A program made the translations under genes and the position numbers. This document shows positions 1 through 11,525 of a stretch of DNA of 64,000 bases, in pieces. The DNA is taken from positions 1,030,001 to 1,094,000 of the forward strand of contig JARHVA010002004.1 of NCBI GenBank assembly GCA_037957365.1, in the 5' to 3' direction. Below the pieces are notes generated by a model. The model was not told the DNA's origin. It was given only the letters and a program-made list of their open reading frames with translations, and did no database searches. The stretch is from Torreya grandis. Its lineage: Eukaryota; Streptophyta; Pinopsida; Cupressales; Taxaceae. The number at the start of each line of letters is the position of its first letter. The first letter of the stretch is position 1.

Positions 1-49
1 TAATCTCAAAGGCTAATATTTTAAGAAAATTCAATCATAAGAACATGAA

Positions 50-250
50 ATTGGTAACTTAGTCCTTAAGGAAAATAAAAAGAACACCAATGTTGAATGT
101 AAAAATAAGGGAAATTTTGAAGTAAATTAGATTGGGCCTTATGTTATTATTACCAAATTTGGATTAAGCGCATATAAAATGGTCACTCTAGATGCAGATG
201 AACTTGATGAGCTAATAATTATCATGCATCTAAAACAATTCTATATCTAA
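50..250 (+). pseudogene. Ty3/gypsy integrase C-terminal tail, copy A1
   Basis: The stretch is one reading frame of 67 codons ending in TAA at 248-250. It carries the G-[DN]-L-V-L-K entry, then a chromodomain-like tail with the motif IGPYVIITKF, the GPY/F signature of Ty3/gypsy integrases, and ends in a LDADELDE..MHLKQFYI block like the polyprotein end of Tat-type elements. One in-frame TAG (128-130) stands where family members have Trp just before the GPY motif. The rest of the integrase lies left of the window. Homologous tails follow the integrase relics near 23,600-23,800 and 46,700-46,930. It is a dead fragment of the repeat called A here. Confidence 0.8.
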
Positions 251-2470
251 TACGGCCTAAATTTTTGGATCCTCTATCTAAAATACCTCATATTTGGGAG
301 AAATCCTATGCATCACTACTTTACTATCCATCATTTTTTCTCATCTCTCATCATTTCCATCTTACCATCTGGTCAACTCAACTTCCATGTGAACCTTATC
401 CTAATGGTGGTTTTAAGATATATGCTTTGAGAATAAAGAGATATGAGTCTCAATATGGGTTAGATTAATGCTAAATGTGCAGAGGTGATAACTATGAAAG
501 AGTCATTTAGAAAATATAGTTCACTCTAAAAATAATATTTCATTCTAACATCCAAATCTAAATAAAAATCAATTCTTCTAGATGGCTCTTCTCCCTATCA
601 TCCTTAATGGCACTAAATTTTACTTATCCCTTTTCATTACCCTAATAATATACCGTACTATACCCACTAACTTAATTATTAAATAAGGCTCATTAATTAT
701 TCCTCCTCTAAGATTTAAAATTCATTTCATAAAAAATTGTAAATAGAATCCTAAATTTTTACCCAGTTCTTGGGATTATAATCATATCAGTTTGATTTTT
801 TCTAAATTGATGCTAGATTATTTTTCCCTATTATCCTTCTACAATATTCTAGGATACTTTTTAAATTATTCATTTTGTGCTAACACCCTCTTATACATGT
901 AATGAGTAGTCTTGTCTATATTTGTTTAACCAAGTTCCTTGAGCATATTCTTATCATTTTTATTGTAAATAAATTTTCATCCATTTGACACTTTTATACA
1001 TAGTAGTTAAATTTTAATTAGGTCAAAAGTCCGTTTTCATTTGTTTAAGTTTTTAAATACTTTTTACATTCTTTTAAGTTGTATTTTTAAAAAAAAATTA
1101 TTACATCATCTTCTTAATATATAGATTTAGTATATTATCCATATGTAAATATTTTTTTATGTTGTTATTAAGTTGTCTTATTAACAGTTATGTTGTGTAA
1201 CTACTTATTTAAATCTTTTATGTTTTTTAATCCTTTGTAATTAGTTTTTATGTAAATTTTTGAATTGTCTTTTTAATTATTATATTTTTTAAATATTTGG
1301 TTTTGGTCTAGGAATGAGGATGGCCCTAACTGACTATCCATTATGAAATTGGCAATGTCATTAATGAAGTTCCCTCTTAAACTCCCCATGCACTATAAGT
1401 CAATGTGACCTCGACTATCCAAATGTCATAGGTATATTCTTAACTAAGTACAATAGTAAAACTAGATTTCCAACATTTCAAGTGGATTCTATATACCACA
1501 CAACCTATATCACCTAATCATTAAAATATCCCATTCAACCACCCTAACCTACTAACTAATCCATCCACATCCTTAATGTAAGAGGGTTTACCCATTATCA
1601 ATTTATGAGACATATCACTATCTCACTAAAGGATAGCCTACCTAAATCTTATCACATGTAACAAGTTATAACACATTCCATTTTATTATAATATCACATT
1701 ATATCATTTTATACATTTAATGAAACATACAAAATAAAACCTAGCATCTACATCATCATATACATTAAATAAAAGAATACCCATAAAAACATAACCATAC
1801 ATCATTTCTATACATGTAGATAAATCCTAGCATATAAATTACATCCAAATATAATGATCTTCTACTTATAATCAATTAAATCCAATATCTAATATAACAA
1901 ATACATCACAATCACATATGAAAAATATACATAAATATGCCATATACCACAGTAAATCTTATCATAATCAAATAAATGTCCATGAGTCCTATAAAAAAAA
2001 TATACAATATAATAATTATGTGCATCAATGTGGTAAGTGTGAAATACATGTCAAAAGTATAAAAAATGTCTCGTCAAACAAAGATCACAATAGTCCTACT
2101 TGTCTGGTAGTTGATTGATGTACAAAATAAGTAGTTTTGTCCCTATAAGATTGAGATCACTGATCTACCAATACCACACCCTTGTAATGGATCCTATATT
2201 ATTGGGCCTCTCTAGTCAGACATGATATTTGAAAATTCACATATCCTAAGACATGTCTTTGTAATAGTGCATCTCCCTCATCTTGGATCTACTCAGCTAC
2301 TTGTAACTTTTCCTTTGATTAGTTGAATAGAGTTTGAATATGACCTATATGACCATGTAGGGATGTTATATGTGAATATATAGATCAAACATAACCTATC
2401 TAACCCTTTAGGGCTGTTATCTATGTATCTTGAATCTGACCTATTTGACCTTATAGATCTATTATCTATG
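251..2470. repeat. Conserved spacer of element A, copy 1
   Basis: No convincing gene is seen. The segment is similar along its length to 23,800-25,300 (then 35,954-36,850 after the nested element) and 46,930-49,200. Landmarks shared by the three copies are a block near 580-640 (24,140 and 47,260), the line ATGAGGATGGCCCTAACTGA-like near 1,314 (24,875; 47,995) and AT-rich tracts between. Short open frames here are broken in the sister copies. It probably is the region between the pol end and the antisense gene of a gypsy element. Confidence 0.6.
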
Positions 2471-4150
2471 TATTTTTGGTCCCAATCTATCCCAATAATG
2501 TGGTTAGGGAAGCTAATAATAGGCCCATCTAGATATCCTATTAAACTCTCTATAATTGTAAATCTAACATCTCTAGGAAATGTTTATCTCTCTCAACATT
2601 GATCGTATCCAACTTAGCCACACTATCCCTTGCCTCCTACTGAAGAATATCAATCTCTTCCATGTTTTCCACAATAATATGTGGCTTATAAGGCCCCAAA
2701 ACTTTGGTTCCTTTCGCCCTCACTCCATGATCCACTCCACCCACACCTTGATCACCCTTGTCTATACCATGATCAACCCCATCAATAACCATCATCCTCA
2801 CCATACCTCTTATCCCATAGCTATAGCCTCTATGCCCGTCATCTCCTCAATCATTCATATGCCTATAAGAGCCTCCATATTTCCCCTCTCCTCTTATGAA
2901 CATGTGTTGGTCTAAATAATATCTATGTCCATCTCTATTTCCACCATCTTTTATAATCTACAATTATTTTCGTATCTTTTATAGCTATCTAATAATCACA
3001 TACTATAAGAACTATGTTGTCATCATCTACCAATTTGAATGCCTTCCCAACTATATGCCCCTACTTAGGCTTCTCTATATCACTCTTGGAAAATAAATTA
3101 TCCTCTCCAAGGAGATCCTACTAATGTTAAAACTATCTTTGCACTCTACTAGAATGATATATCTCTATGTTGTAATCTCAATGCCCTATCAAATAACACT
3201 TTGTTCGAATATAGGTATAATCTGTATCATCTTCCCATCCCCACTATACCATCCTATACAACATCCAAATAATTTAGTCCTCAATAAAACTATCTAATGC
3301 CTTCTTGTAAAATCTCATATCACATACATGACCTCTCTTCACTCCTAGAATGATATACCATCTAAACACTAGTAAATGATCAAGATTATGAACTAATCAT
3401 GTGCCTAGTAACCTCTTGATTACCACATGCTCCTAATAATATAGTTGTATCAATAATGATGGCTATAAAATCTCAACTCTTCTATATACCCCCATATGAA
3501 TCTCCCTATATATTTGACCCAACATAATATGTCCCCATGCAAAAACTTGATAATCACGCACCATGTCTGCCACTACATCCCATAAACCTAGATAAAACCA
3601 CTGACCACTCTTGTCTAGTAATAATATACTGGTAATAAGAAAGATGAATACTAGGGTCAACCTATCAATATTATCATATATGAAGGCCCTATCAATGTCA
3701 ATCCATGAATCATGAAATTTGAGCTATATATGTCCACACAATCATTACACAATCATGCTCCATTCCCATGACCTTTGAAAGACTGCATATCCTCTCATAG
3801 GTAATCATAAAATGTGCCACATGTCCTCCAAAGTCACTGTCATCTCTCTTATAATGAAGTGAAAATTTCTCATCTTAGAATGCGATCTCTCCACTAGCAT
3901 AGTGATGAGAGCCTAATTTATTTGAGTGAATGACATAATTATAATATAATATAGCCTAGTCATCTCTATTACTCTAAAATTAACTAGCCTCTATTGATGC
4001 ATCTTCTATAATACCAATGGTCGTCATAGTTTGGATGCTAGCACACCTAAATCTTCCTACACCACCAAACCTATTAGTCCTTAATCACTACGAACTGACA
4101 CCCTAACCTTACTTTTTCATATCCCATACCTAACCTAATATCCATGCATA
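2470..4150 (-). pseudogene. Plant mobile domain (PMD) protein relic, antisense in element A, copy 1
   Basis: Read on the minus strand, the N-terminal half gives MTVTLEDMWHILxLPMRGY-like wording (about 3,760-3,900) preceded by a LVERSHSKMRNFHF stretch, then GQWFYLGLWDVVADMV and VFAWGHIMLGQIYREIHMGVYRR (about 3,480-3,620). These match the order of the aminotransferase-like plant mobile domain (PF10536): a VGEMTVTLEDVAxLxGLPIDG-like block and later a WGAAxLAxLYRELC-like block. Downstream come a FRWYII..GVKRGHVCD block (near 3,310-3,400) and a Gly/Asp/His/Tyr-rich tail (about 2,660-2,900). Many stops and frameshifts break it. PMD proteins such as Arabidopsis MAIN/MAIL1 act in transposon silencing, and PMD genes are also carried by transposons. 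Here it lies antisense, downstream of an integrase tail, as additional ORFs do in Tat-lineage gypsy elements. No intact frame longer than 65 codons remains. Confidence 0.72.
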
Positions 4151-6491
4151 TTCCCATGTTATCTCCTTACCCAACTAAGTCTCAATAATAACCTTCAACA
4201 AAATTGCTTCTGGTTCCTAACCCTAACTTACAATTTTGGCAAAATTGCTCTTCAATTCTTGTTGTTTTCCAAAATTACTACTCACCACCTAAGGCTTCAC
4301 AAAAATCGTATGTCACCCTATGTGGTATTTTAAAACTATAGTTCAATTGTCATGGTTTTACAAAAGCACAATTTACAAGTGATTTTTCAAAACCATGGAT
4401 AACAAGTGCATTACTCCAAATTACATGCATAAAACTATAACTAGGGGCAATAACCCTAGTTATGATTTTGCATTACTCAAATTTACACCTCATTAATACC
4501 TTAATAAATTTAATTAAAGTATAGAATGACAAACTTACTTGTGGTACCTATTACTTATCCTGTAGTAGCTAGTGATTGGAACTCAGAAAATCTTTATCTA
4601 TGGTGGGAAGCATGTGGGAATGAAATCTATTCTCAATACCCATATAGTAAAATATTACAAAATCTAAGAGTAAAAATTTCTTATTTTACCCAAAAAATTT
4701 CTATTTAACCCCCCATAATCCTATTCTTTTCACCTTTTACCCTATTTTTTTCCATGTCAACCCTACTCATTTATCTAAATAACTCATTCTGATTAACATG
4801 TCCATTTATCCATCCTTTAATGATGTTTATAATAAGTACTCTTCATCCCACAAGTCATTTTAGTAATTTTTAGGGGTATAGGCTTCTATTTCCCCACTCC
4901 TTATCAACCATCCCATGTCAAAACTACATCATGCTAAGTACTTTTAGACTATGTGGGTAGTACTTGTCCACATTTTAGTGACCAAATATATCTTAGACAC
5001 TAATTCCCATACTATCCTACCATGGTTACTCCAATATATTAAATCATGTTCAGCTATGATCCTTGTATAAAATATATCTATCATCATAAGCCAATTATCT
5101 TTTACGCTTTCCTTATCTTGTAGCTCTCCCTTACATGGGAATTATCAACAACTCATTGACTTATTTATCTATCCATTTATTGAACATATGTCTTGGTCTC
5201 ACTATTATTCATCTTATACAAAGAAAATAATCACCTCTATCCTTGACATTGGTTTTTGTCTAGGATTCATCTAGAGCATTCCCTCCCCTCATCATCTTGA
5301 TCCCCAGCCCATGATCTCTTTTCAAGTAGCCATTCAGTTCATTCTTCTTTGCATGCCCCCTCGAGGGGCCTATGGTTTTTATTTGATATAACATTACTTC
5401 CCACTTCTTCAATCATAATTCCTTTTCAAGTAAGGTCAAATGTATACATATAAATCTTCTCACCCTAACCATTCCACTAATTCTACCATTTATTACAATT
5501 AATCCCATTAGCATAGTCCTATTTCCTACATCATGCAGACCTTCCTACACATCCATGCTATAACAATCCATTGATTATCCAAATAGCATCCCATTAAATC
5601 ACTAATCTCGCCCCATTAATTAACCACTTGCCAATTTAAAATTCAAAATATTTTTACCTACCCCCTAGTCCCCCACCTACTTTCCCAAGCCAACCTATTC
5701 ATAGCCTCTACTACACACATACATCCTTAAAACTAAATAAAACCCCTAAATCAATCCCTATTAACCCCTAATCAAATATTTAAGCTTCTAAAATTTACAT
5801 CCTCCTCTAAATTTATATAATTCTCAAAAACTAGAGAATTCTTATGAATGTAAAACTCATTTTAATCCTCTTCCACCACCCTGTAAATAACTAAGCATAG
5901 ATCTATGTGGAACTAACCTTAAAGCCTTGGAAATTTTAAATGTATATATAAGATCTCTTATCCTTCATACTCTCATTTCATCCCCATTATTCTTGCATCC
6001 AAGAAGATATCAATTTTTTCATGCTTAGTTGAGATATTGAAGCCAATATTATCAGGCAATCCAACAAGCAAGTCAATAATCCTTAGAGAATCCATTTAAG
6101 CACCTTGAAGGGAAGATAAGAGAAACAAGATGATGGAAATAATCTTCTTATAATTTTTAATTCTTCCATATTATCTCACTTTTATGTTTTTTGTAACTTT
6201 TGGGCTATGTTATTATATATAGTATATTGAATCTATAGCTCCAAATTTCCAAGCATACACCATCTATTGAAAAATTAAACTTAAATGAATGCTAAATTTT
6301 TAAAGCCAAAATCACTCATTCTAAATGACTCACACATCAACAACACTAAATTAAAATACATTCACTATCATTGAAGAAATCATAGAATGATTAACATATT
6401 GATGTTATTTTAAACAAACAATCAAATCTTGAATAATAATATAGAACCTTGAATACTAAAATAAACTTCCTTTCTTTAACAAACCTCACTT
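4151..6491. repeat. LTR-like 3' region of element A, copy 1
   Basis: No gene is seen. This stretch is homologous to about 50,800-53,246, and its right half to 58,468-59,844. It contains a run of short degenerate direct motifs (..aaaactata.., ..ccctatgtgg..) at 4,300-4,470 and a TATA-like box near 5,943. Its position after the antisense gene is where a 3' LTR is expected, but I could not fix TG..CA ends, so LTR status is inference. It ends at the copia insertion point (GTAAG, 6,492-6,496). Copy 1 lacks about 100 bp present in copies 3 and 4 (51,967-52,090) near 5,275. Confidence 0.5.
5943..5951 (+). promoter_or_regulatory. TATA-like box of element A LTR-like region
   Basis: A TATATATA core sits ahead of a conserved GATCTCTTA..CTTCATACTCTCATTTCATCC block. 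The same arrangement is seen near 59,294 (TATATATAGGATCTC), and more weakly near 52,698. Conservation of box plus downstream block in three copies suggests an ancestral retroelement promoter with transcription towards +. Activity today is unlikely. Confidence 0.35.
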
Positions 6492-6496
6492 GTAAG

Positions 6497-6973
6497 TGTT
6501 AGAAATATACAATGCATAGCAATTTTTAATTAAATAGAGACAAAAATAAAATGAATAAAACACAACACAAGATAAATATATATTTAACATAGTTCACCCA
6601 AAATGGGCTACGTTCACGTAGAAATAGTAAGTTCTTCTCTTATTCAGTCCAATAAATGAAGGGATAAATTTGTAATACATCACTGTAATTTTATCTTCAC
6701 TCACAATTAGTGTGTCTCCATGTTTACAATGCCCTCATATCAAATGAGGGATACATATTGGGGCAAAAATGCACCAACATAATTTCTACTACTAGATCAA
6801 TGACCTAATAGTCAACGGTCTAAATTTACTATGAAATTATAATATTTTGCAATGCATTTTTCACCCACTTGGATCCCCATGGTGAGGTTAGTGAGGGGGA
6901 TTTACACCCCCTTGGCCCAACATCCCCCCTTTTAGGTGCACATTATAATAATATTATGCTCCACAATCCAACA
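6497..6973 (-). repeat. 3' LTR of copia B1
   Basis: About 477 bp, bounded by TGTTAG (6,497) and ATCCAACA (6,973) on +, so TGTTGGAT..CTAACA on the element strand. Next to its right edge lies ATTTCCCACATGGAGACC; its complement is the purine-rich GGTCTCCATGTGGGAAAT, the usual plant copia polypurine tract (AGTGGGAGATTG-like). Confidence 0.85.
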
Positions 6974-7199
6974 ATTTCCCACATGGAGACCCATTGCTGT
7001 AACTCCACCACAAATCTTCTTTGGGCTTTTATTTGAACTTTAACCCTGACATGTTTATCATCTTACTTTTTATACCTGAATACCTATTGAAGTTGAAAAA
7101 AATTCCAATTTCTCCTTTATGACTACCTTTGTTAGTTTATCTACAAGATTCTCTCTTGTATGAATCTTTTCAAACTGTAGTTGACCATCCTCCAAAACT

Positions 7200-8476
7200 A
7201 AATGAATGAAGTCATACTTGAGTTATATATGTTTGGTTATTGAATAGAATGATTAGGTCTTTGCTAAATGAATCACACATTATATACCACTATGAAACAT
7301 ACAATCTTTCCTATTCTACCTCAACTCTTCCATGATCTATTGCATCCAAATCATCTCCTTGCTTGCTTTTATAGATACAACATATTATGGTCTGTAGTTG
7401 ACAAATAAACTACTTATACATTTTTTAAATCCAATTAACTATTATGTTACCAATGGTGAATGCAAAACCTGTGGCGATCCTCCTAGCATCTAAATCTCCA
7501 ACCATGTCTACATCAACATATCCTTGTAGGTTAACATCTCACCCCTTATAGCATAATTATTTATCAGTGGTACCTCTCAAGTACCTGATAGTCTACTTGA
7601 ATGCATATTAATTCTCCTTCCTCGGATTATTCAAAAACCTACTAAAAAATCCCACTACATGCACAATGTCCTTTCTCTGGAACACCATAACATATATTAA
7701 ACTTCAAACTACTGAATCATAGGGAACTTTAGACATGTAATCGATTTCTTTCTACATTTTAGAATTCTATTATTTGTATAGTTTGAAGTGCCCTCCCAAA
7801 TGTGTACTCATTGGTTTTATAGTTTGCATATTAAACCTAAATAAAACCTTCTTTATTTATTCTTATTTTGACAATATAATTTTTTTCTTTTTCCTATTTT
7901 TTGTTATTATCATACCAAGGATTTCTTTTAGAGTGCAAAAATTCTTCATAGAAAATGTATTTTCTAGTTTTTCTTTGAGATCATTCATATCATGCATGTT
8001 AGACCATAAATTAAGCATGTCATCTACATACAATAAAAAAATATAATATATATGGTATTTTTTAATCTCTACAAATACATAATGTGGTCAAAATGACATC
8101 TACTATAACCTTGATCAATCATAAGCATGTCAAATTTTAAATACCATTGCCTTAGATCTTGCTTTAGGCCATACAAACTCTTAAACCTACACACCATTTT
8201 CTCCTTACCTTTGACTTTGTATCCCTATGGATTATCCATATACATTTCCTCTTTCAAGTCACCATGAATGAAATTAGTCATCACATCCAACTATTCAAGG
8301 TGTAAATCTTGTACTGGTACCAAACTTAAAATATATCTAATGGAAGTGGTTTTAACAACTGGAGAAAATATTTCATCAAAATATAGAAATTTTCTTTATC
8401 CAAACCCCTTTAAAACAAGTATGGCCTTATACCTCTTTTTTCATCCATCTTCATCGATCAACCTATAAACCCATTT
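7200..8476 (-). pseudogene. Copia B1 reverse transcriptase and RNase H relic
   Basis: On the minus strand near 7,990-8,030 the catalytic block reads LLYVDDMLNLWSN, so the YVDD box of copia reverse transcriptase is still present, followed by KEILGMIITKNRKKK (LGMRI.RDR in relatives) near 7,900. RNase H wording similar to the clearer copy at 60,653-60,871 lies around 7,270-7,480. The upstream end is cut by the ~0.9-kb deletion at about 8,478. Several stops and frameshifts occur. It is the C-terminal part of a single gag-pol polyprotein. Confidence 0.78.
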
Positions 8477-9290
8477 ATTTCCAATCTCATTCTCAACTAA
8501 AGCATTCCATTTCATAAAAGTATTAAAAACATTATATTTTTTTTCATATGTGATAAACCCATTTTTTTAATTCATCATCAATAAAAATAAGATAATAAGA
8601 GGAGCCATAAATGGATGATACATGAGTCAGAACCCATGTATATATGTACACAAGATCTAACTTTTCATCCTTCTTTGTCTTCCCAACTTTGAGAAATATG
8701 ACTCTCTTCTATTTTCCATACACATAGTGCTCACAAAAATCTAAATCCACCTTCTTTAAATCTAGAAACAAATTATTTGAGTGGAGAAATTTCAACCCCT
8801 TCTCACTCATGTGCCCAAGACTATGGTGCCATAATTTTATATCCTCTTTTATAGAAGATAAATAAATGGAAGAGTCAAAATTACCTATATATAAATTTAA
8901 TGTACCTACCTTTTCTCCTTTTCATATTACTAATGATCCATTAATGAACTTACATGAATTTTATACAAATATAACTATGCAACCTTCAATTCAAAATTGC
9001 CCTACTAAAATTATATTTATTCACAATTTAGAAACATGTGTCATATTATTTAACAGCAATTTATTTATTTTATATAATTTTATCCCTATCTTACCCTTTC
9101 CAATAATTTTATAATGTTCACCATCACTAAAACAAAATTATCCAAAATCACATTGAACATAGTATTGAACTTATTTCCTAGGGGTGTAGCATGAAATGAA
9201 TCCCCTAAATCTAACACCAAATAATAATTAATATTATCTAATGAAAGGATTAAAATATCTTGCAACACATTACCTTCTACATTTACATCC
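8477..9290 (-). pseudogene. Copia B1 protease and integrase N-terminal relic
   Basis: Near 9,140-9,230 the frame reads LGDSFHATPLGNKF, equivalent to the protease active-site block LDSGASFHATP, with the Ser-Gly-Ala part lost (DSGAS to LGDS). Towards lower coordinates (8,580-8,830) it reads LGHMSEKGLKFLHS, then DLDFCEHYVYGK and SSIYGSSYYLIFIDD. These are the GAG-pre-integrase zinc-binding block and the start of the integrase core with its first catalytic Asp. The rest of the integrase core is missing through the deletion at about 8,478. Confidence 0.78.
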
Positions 9291-9299
9291 TGATTTTTA

Positions 9300-10100
9300 T
9301 CTTGTTGTCCTCCTTGTTTTCCTTTTTAATACCAAAAATATTTGTTTAGGGGTCCTTTCTTCCCACAAATCTAGCACATCAACATTCCTCTAGATTTGCA
9401 TCTACCCTCTTTAGACTTCTCATGATTCTCCAGGCCATTTTCTGTCATTTTTTCATCTCCTATTCTTCATATTCAAAACATTACCTAATGTTTCACCTAT
9501 GCATTTTTATCACATTTTCTCATTAAGAATAACACCAATAACATCATCAAACTCTAAAGTGTTTTAATTATAGAAAAAATTACTCACAACCATGACCAAG
9601 TCATTCTAACTTTCTAGCAATGAGTATAGAATCAAAATAGCCCTAAACTCATCATGAATGTTTACTCCTAAAAATCTTAAATGATTTGTTACCATGCTAA
9701 ATTAATTTAAATATTCAACAACATACCCATTTTTTGACATATCCATATTAAATAAATGCTTTATAATAAATACCTTGTTTTAGGTTGAATGTTTTTCTTA
9801 CAACCTATCCAATGCCTTTATCACATCTATTGTTGTCTTCTATTTTGAAATATTGAAGGCCATCGACATTACCAAGCATAGACGTATTGTTCCGAGTGCC
9901 TTTTAGTCAAGAATATCCCATTATTTATCCTTCATAGTCACCAACTTCTTTTCTATTTCACCTAATGATATGAAAATATCTTTACAATATAGATAGTCAT
10001 CCATTTTCAACTTTCATAGTTGGTAGTTTTGGCCATTGAATGTCTCGACCTTAAACTTGCCTTTTTCCATCATTACTCCCATTCAAACCAAGAAACCTCT
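9300..10100 (-). pseudogene. Copia B1 gag relic with CCHC knuckle
   Basis: The gag (UBN2-type) block is homologous to the clearer frame at 39,508-39,822, including the HLF.M..GG..V..HLN.F...T..L...G section. The zinc knuckle lies near 9,310-9,370 and reads C-stop-ICGKKGP, with the His of CCHC changed to Pro. The gag start lies next to the PBS side near 10,080. Stops and frameshifts make it non-coding today. Confidence 0.72.
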
Positions 10101-10148
10101 TTTCCTATGATTTTTTATACCAAATAAACGTTTGGCTTTGATACTAGG

Positions 10149-10608
10149 TGTTAGGAATATAGAACACATATCAATATTAATAAAATAAATAAAATACAAA
10201 AAACACAACACAAAAGAAACATAAATTTAATGTGGTTCTCCCAAAATGGGCTACATCCATATAGAAATAACAAGTTATTCTCTTATTCAACTCAAAAAAT
10301 GAATGAATAAACTTGTAATACATCCACAATAATGTCCTCTTCACTCACACTCAGTGTGTTGTCATGATTAAAATTCCCTCACATCAAAGGAAGGTTACAT
10401 ATTAGGGCAAAATGCAACAAAATAATTTCTACCATTAGAATTGCAACCGAATAATGAATGGTCTAGATTTAATATGAAAATACAATATTTTCCAATGAAT
10501 TGTTCACCATGTGGATTCCCATGGTGAACTTAGTGGGGGAATTGCCCCCCCACACCCCCCATATTAGGAATTGGGCATTATAATAAGATCAGACCTCACC
10601 ATCTCCCA
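10149..10608 (-). repeat. 5' LTR of copia B1 with adjacent PBS
   Basis: About 460 bp, homologous to 6,497-6,973. Directly inside it (10,134-10,147) the complement reads TAGTATCAAAGCC, a close match to the initiator-Met tRNA binding site TGGTATCAGAGCC of plant copia elements. This fixes the element orientation as minus. Confidence 0.85.
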
Positions 10609-11497
10609 GTTAGCAATGATGTCCACATAAAATTTAAGGATAAATAATTTTGAAATAATAACCTAAAATAGTTAAATAAAAACATAGTTTAGCATTTACA
10701 AAAAATTCAAAATAAAAAGACAAAGATTACTAAAACAAAAAATTTGTGAGGCTCATGATGAGTAGATGTAATCCCAAGAACCATTAAAAAAATCACAAAT
10801 GGATAAACATATTTGTTTTTTAATAAAAAATGAAAATAATATTCATAAACCCTATGAAATTATGGCTCATAACCTTAGTGAGGTATAAAATACCTCACCT
10901 ATAAACACTGACAGCTATGCAAAATCCATGGATTTGTCATTCTAAAAAACACTAGTAGATATAGACATGGGTCTCCTAGAATGTGAAATTGTGAATCCTG
11001 AGGCATGCACCAAATTTGTCATTTCTACAAAAGATGAAATAATTAAATCCATACTAATAAAGAATTTACATTTCCATTAAAACTTGTAAGTCAAAATAAA
11101 TCATTCTGAATGATTCATAGATCAACTACATTGGAATCAACTATAGTTTAAGAATACAAGAAATGATGGAAAACGAACATTTTAGTTTAAAATTTTCAAC
11201 AAACATTTGAATCTATATTATAATTTTTCAAATGATTTGGGTTATAACCCTATTGAGTTATAAAAAATCTCATCTATATGCAATGTCGATAACTGATGAT
11301 AAGTAGTCTTGTAGTCACTAATATTATTCCTATCATCCCATATGGAAAACACTTGATATATTCTTCCATTAATCAAAATCACACATGCAATGTGATGTGT
11401 CATTGGGAATAAAGAAATGATGATGGTGAAAGTAGACCATCATTAAATAGTGTAATGATTAAAGAATTGAATTTGAGGTGATGGGTAATAACTGTAG

Positions 11498-11525
11498 GGT
11501 GATGAGGCATTAATGCCTCATCACC
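11498..11525. repeat. 28-bp perfect palindrome
   Basis: GGTGATGAGGCATT is followed without spacer by its exact reverse complement. The equivalent place in copy 2 (about 41,471-41,502) keeps 11-bp arms AGGGTGATGAG / CTCATCACCCT around a decayed centre. It could be a hairpin, a protein-binding site, or the joined ends of an old palindromic element. Confidence 0.75.

Larger units (their letters stand above)
6497..10608 (-). mobile_element. Ty1/copia LTR retrotransposon B1 (degenerate, internally deleted)
   Basis: The element runs right to left: 5' LTR 10,149-10,608, Met-tRNA-type PBS, gag, zinc knuckle, protease, part of integrase, reverse transcriptase, RNase H, PPT and 3' LTR 6,497-6,973. Both LTRs read TGTTAG at the left edge, and their right edges align (..TCCAACA at 6,973, degenerate ..TCTCCCA at 10,608). 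The flanks are GTAAG (6,492-6,496) and GTTAG (10,609-10,613), a 5-bp target duplication with one change. Compared with B3 (53,252-58,238) it lacks about 0.9 kb near 8,478, corresponding to 55,240-56,125, which removes the integrase C-terminus and the start of reverse transcriptase. Stops and frameshifts are everywhere, so the copy is dead. Confidence 0.88.

Noticed and set aside
3463..3660. Short minus frame as a membrane protein gene
   Set aside because: It is part of the PMD relic; the hydrophobic start belongs to the PMD fold and upstream frames continue the domain.
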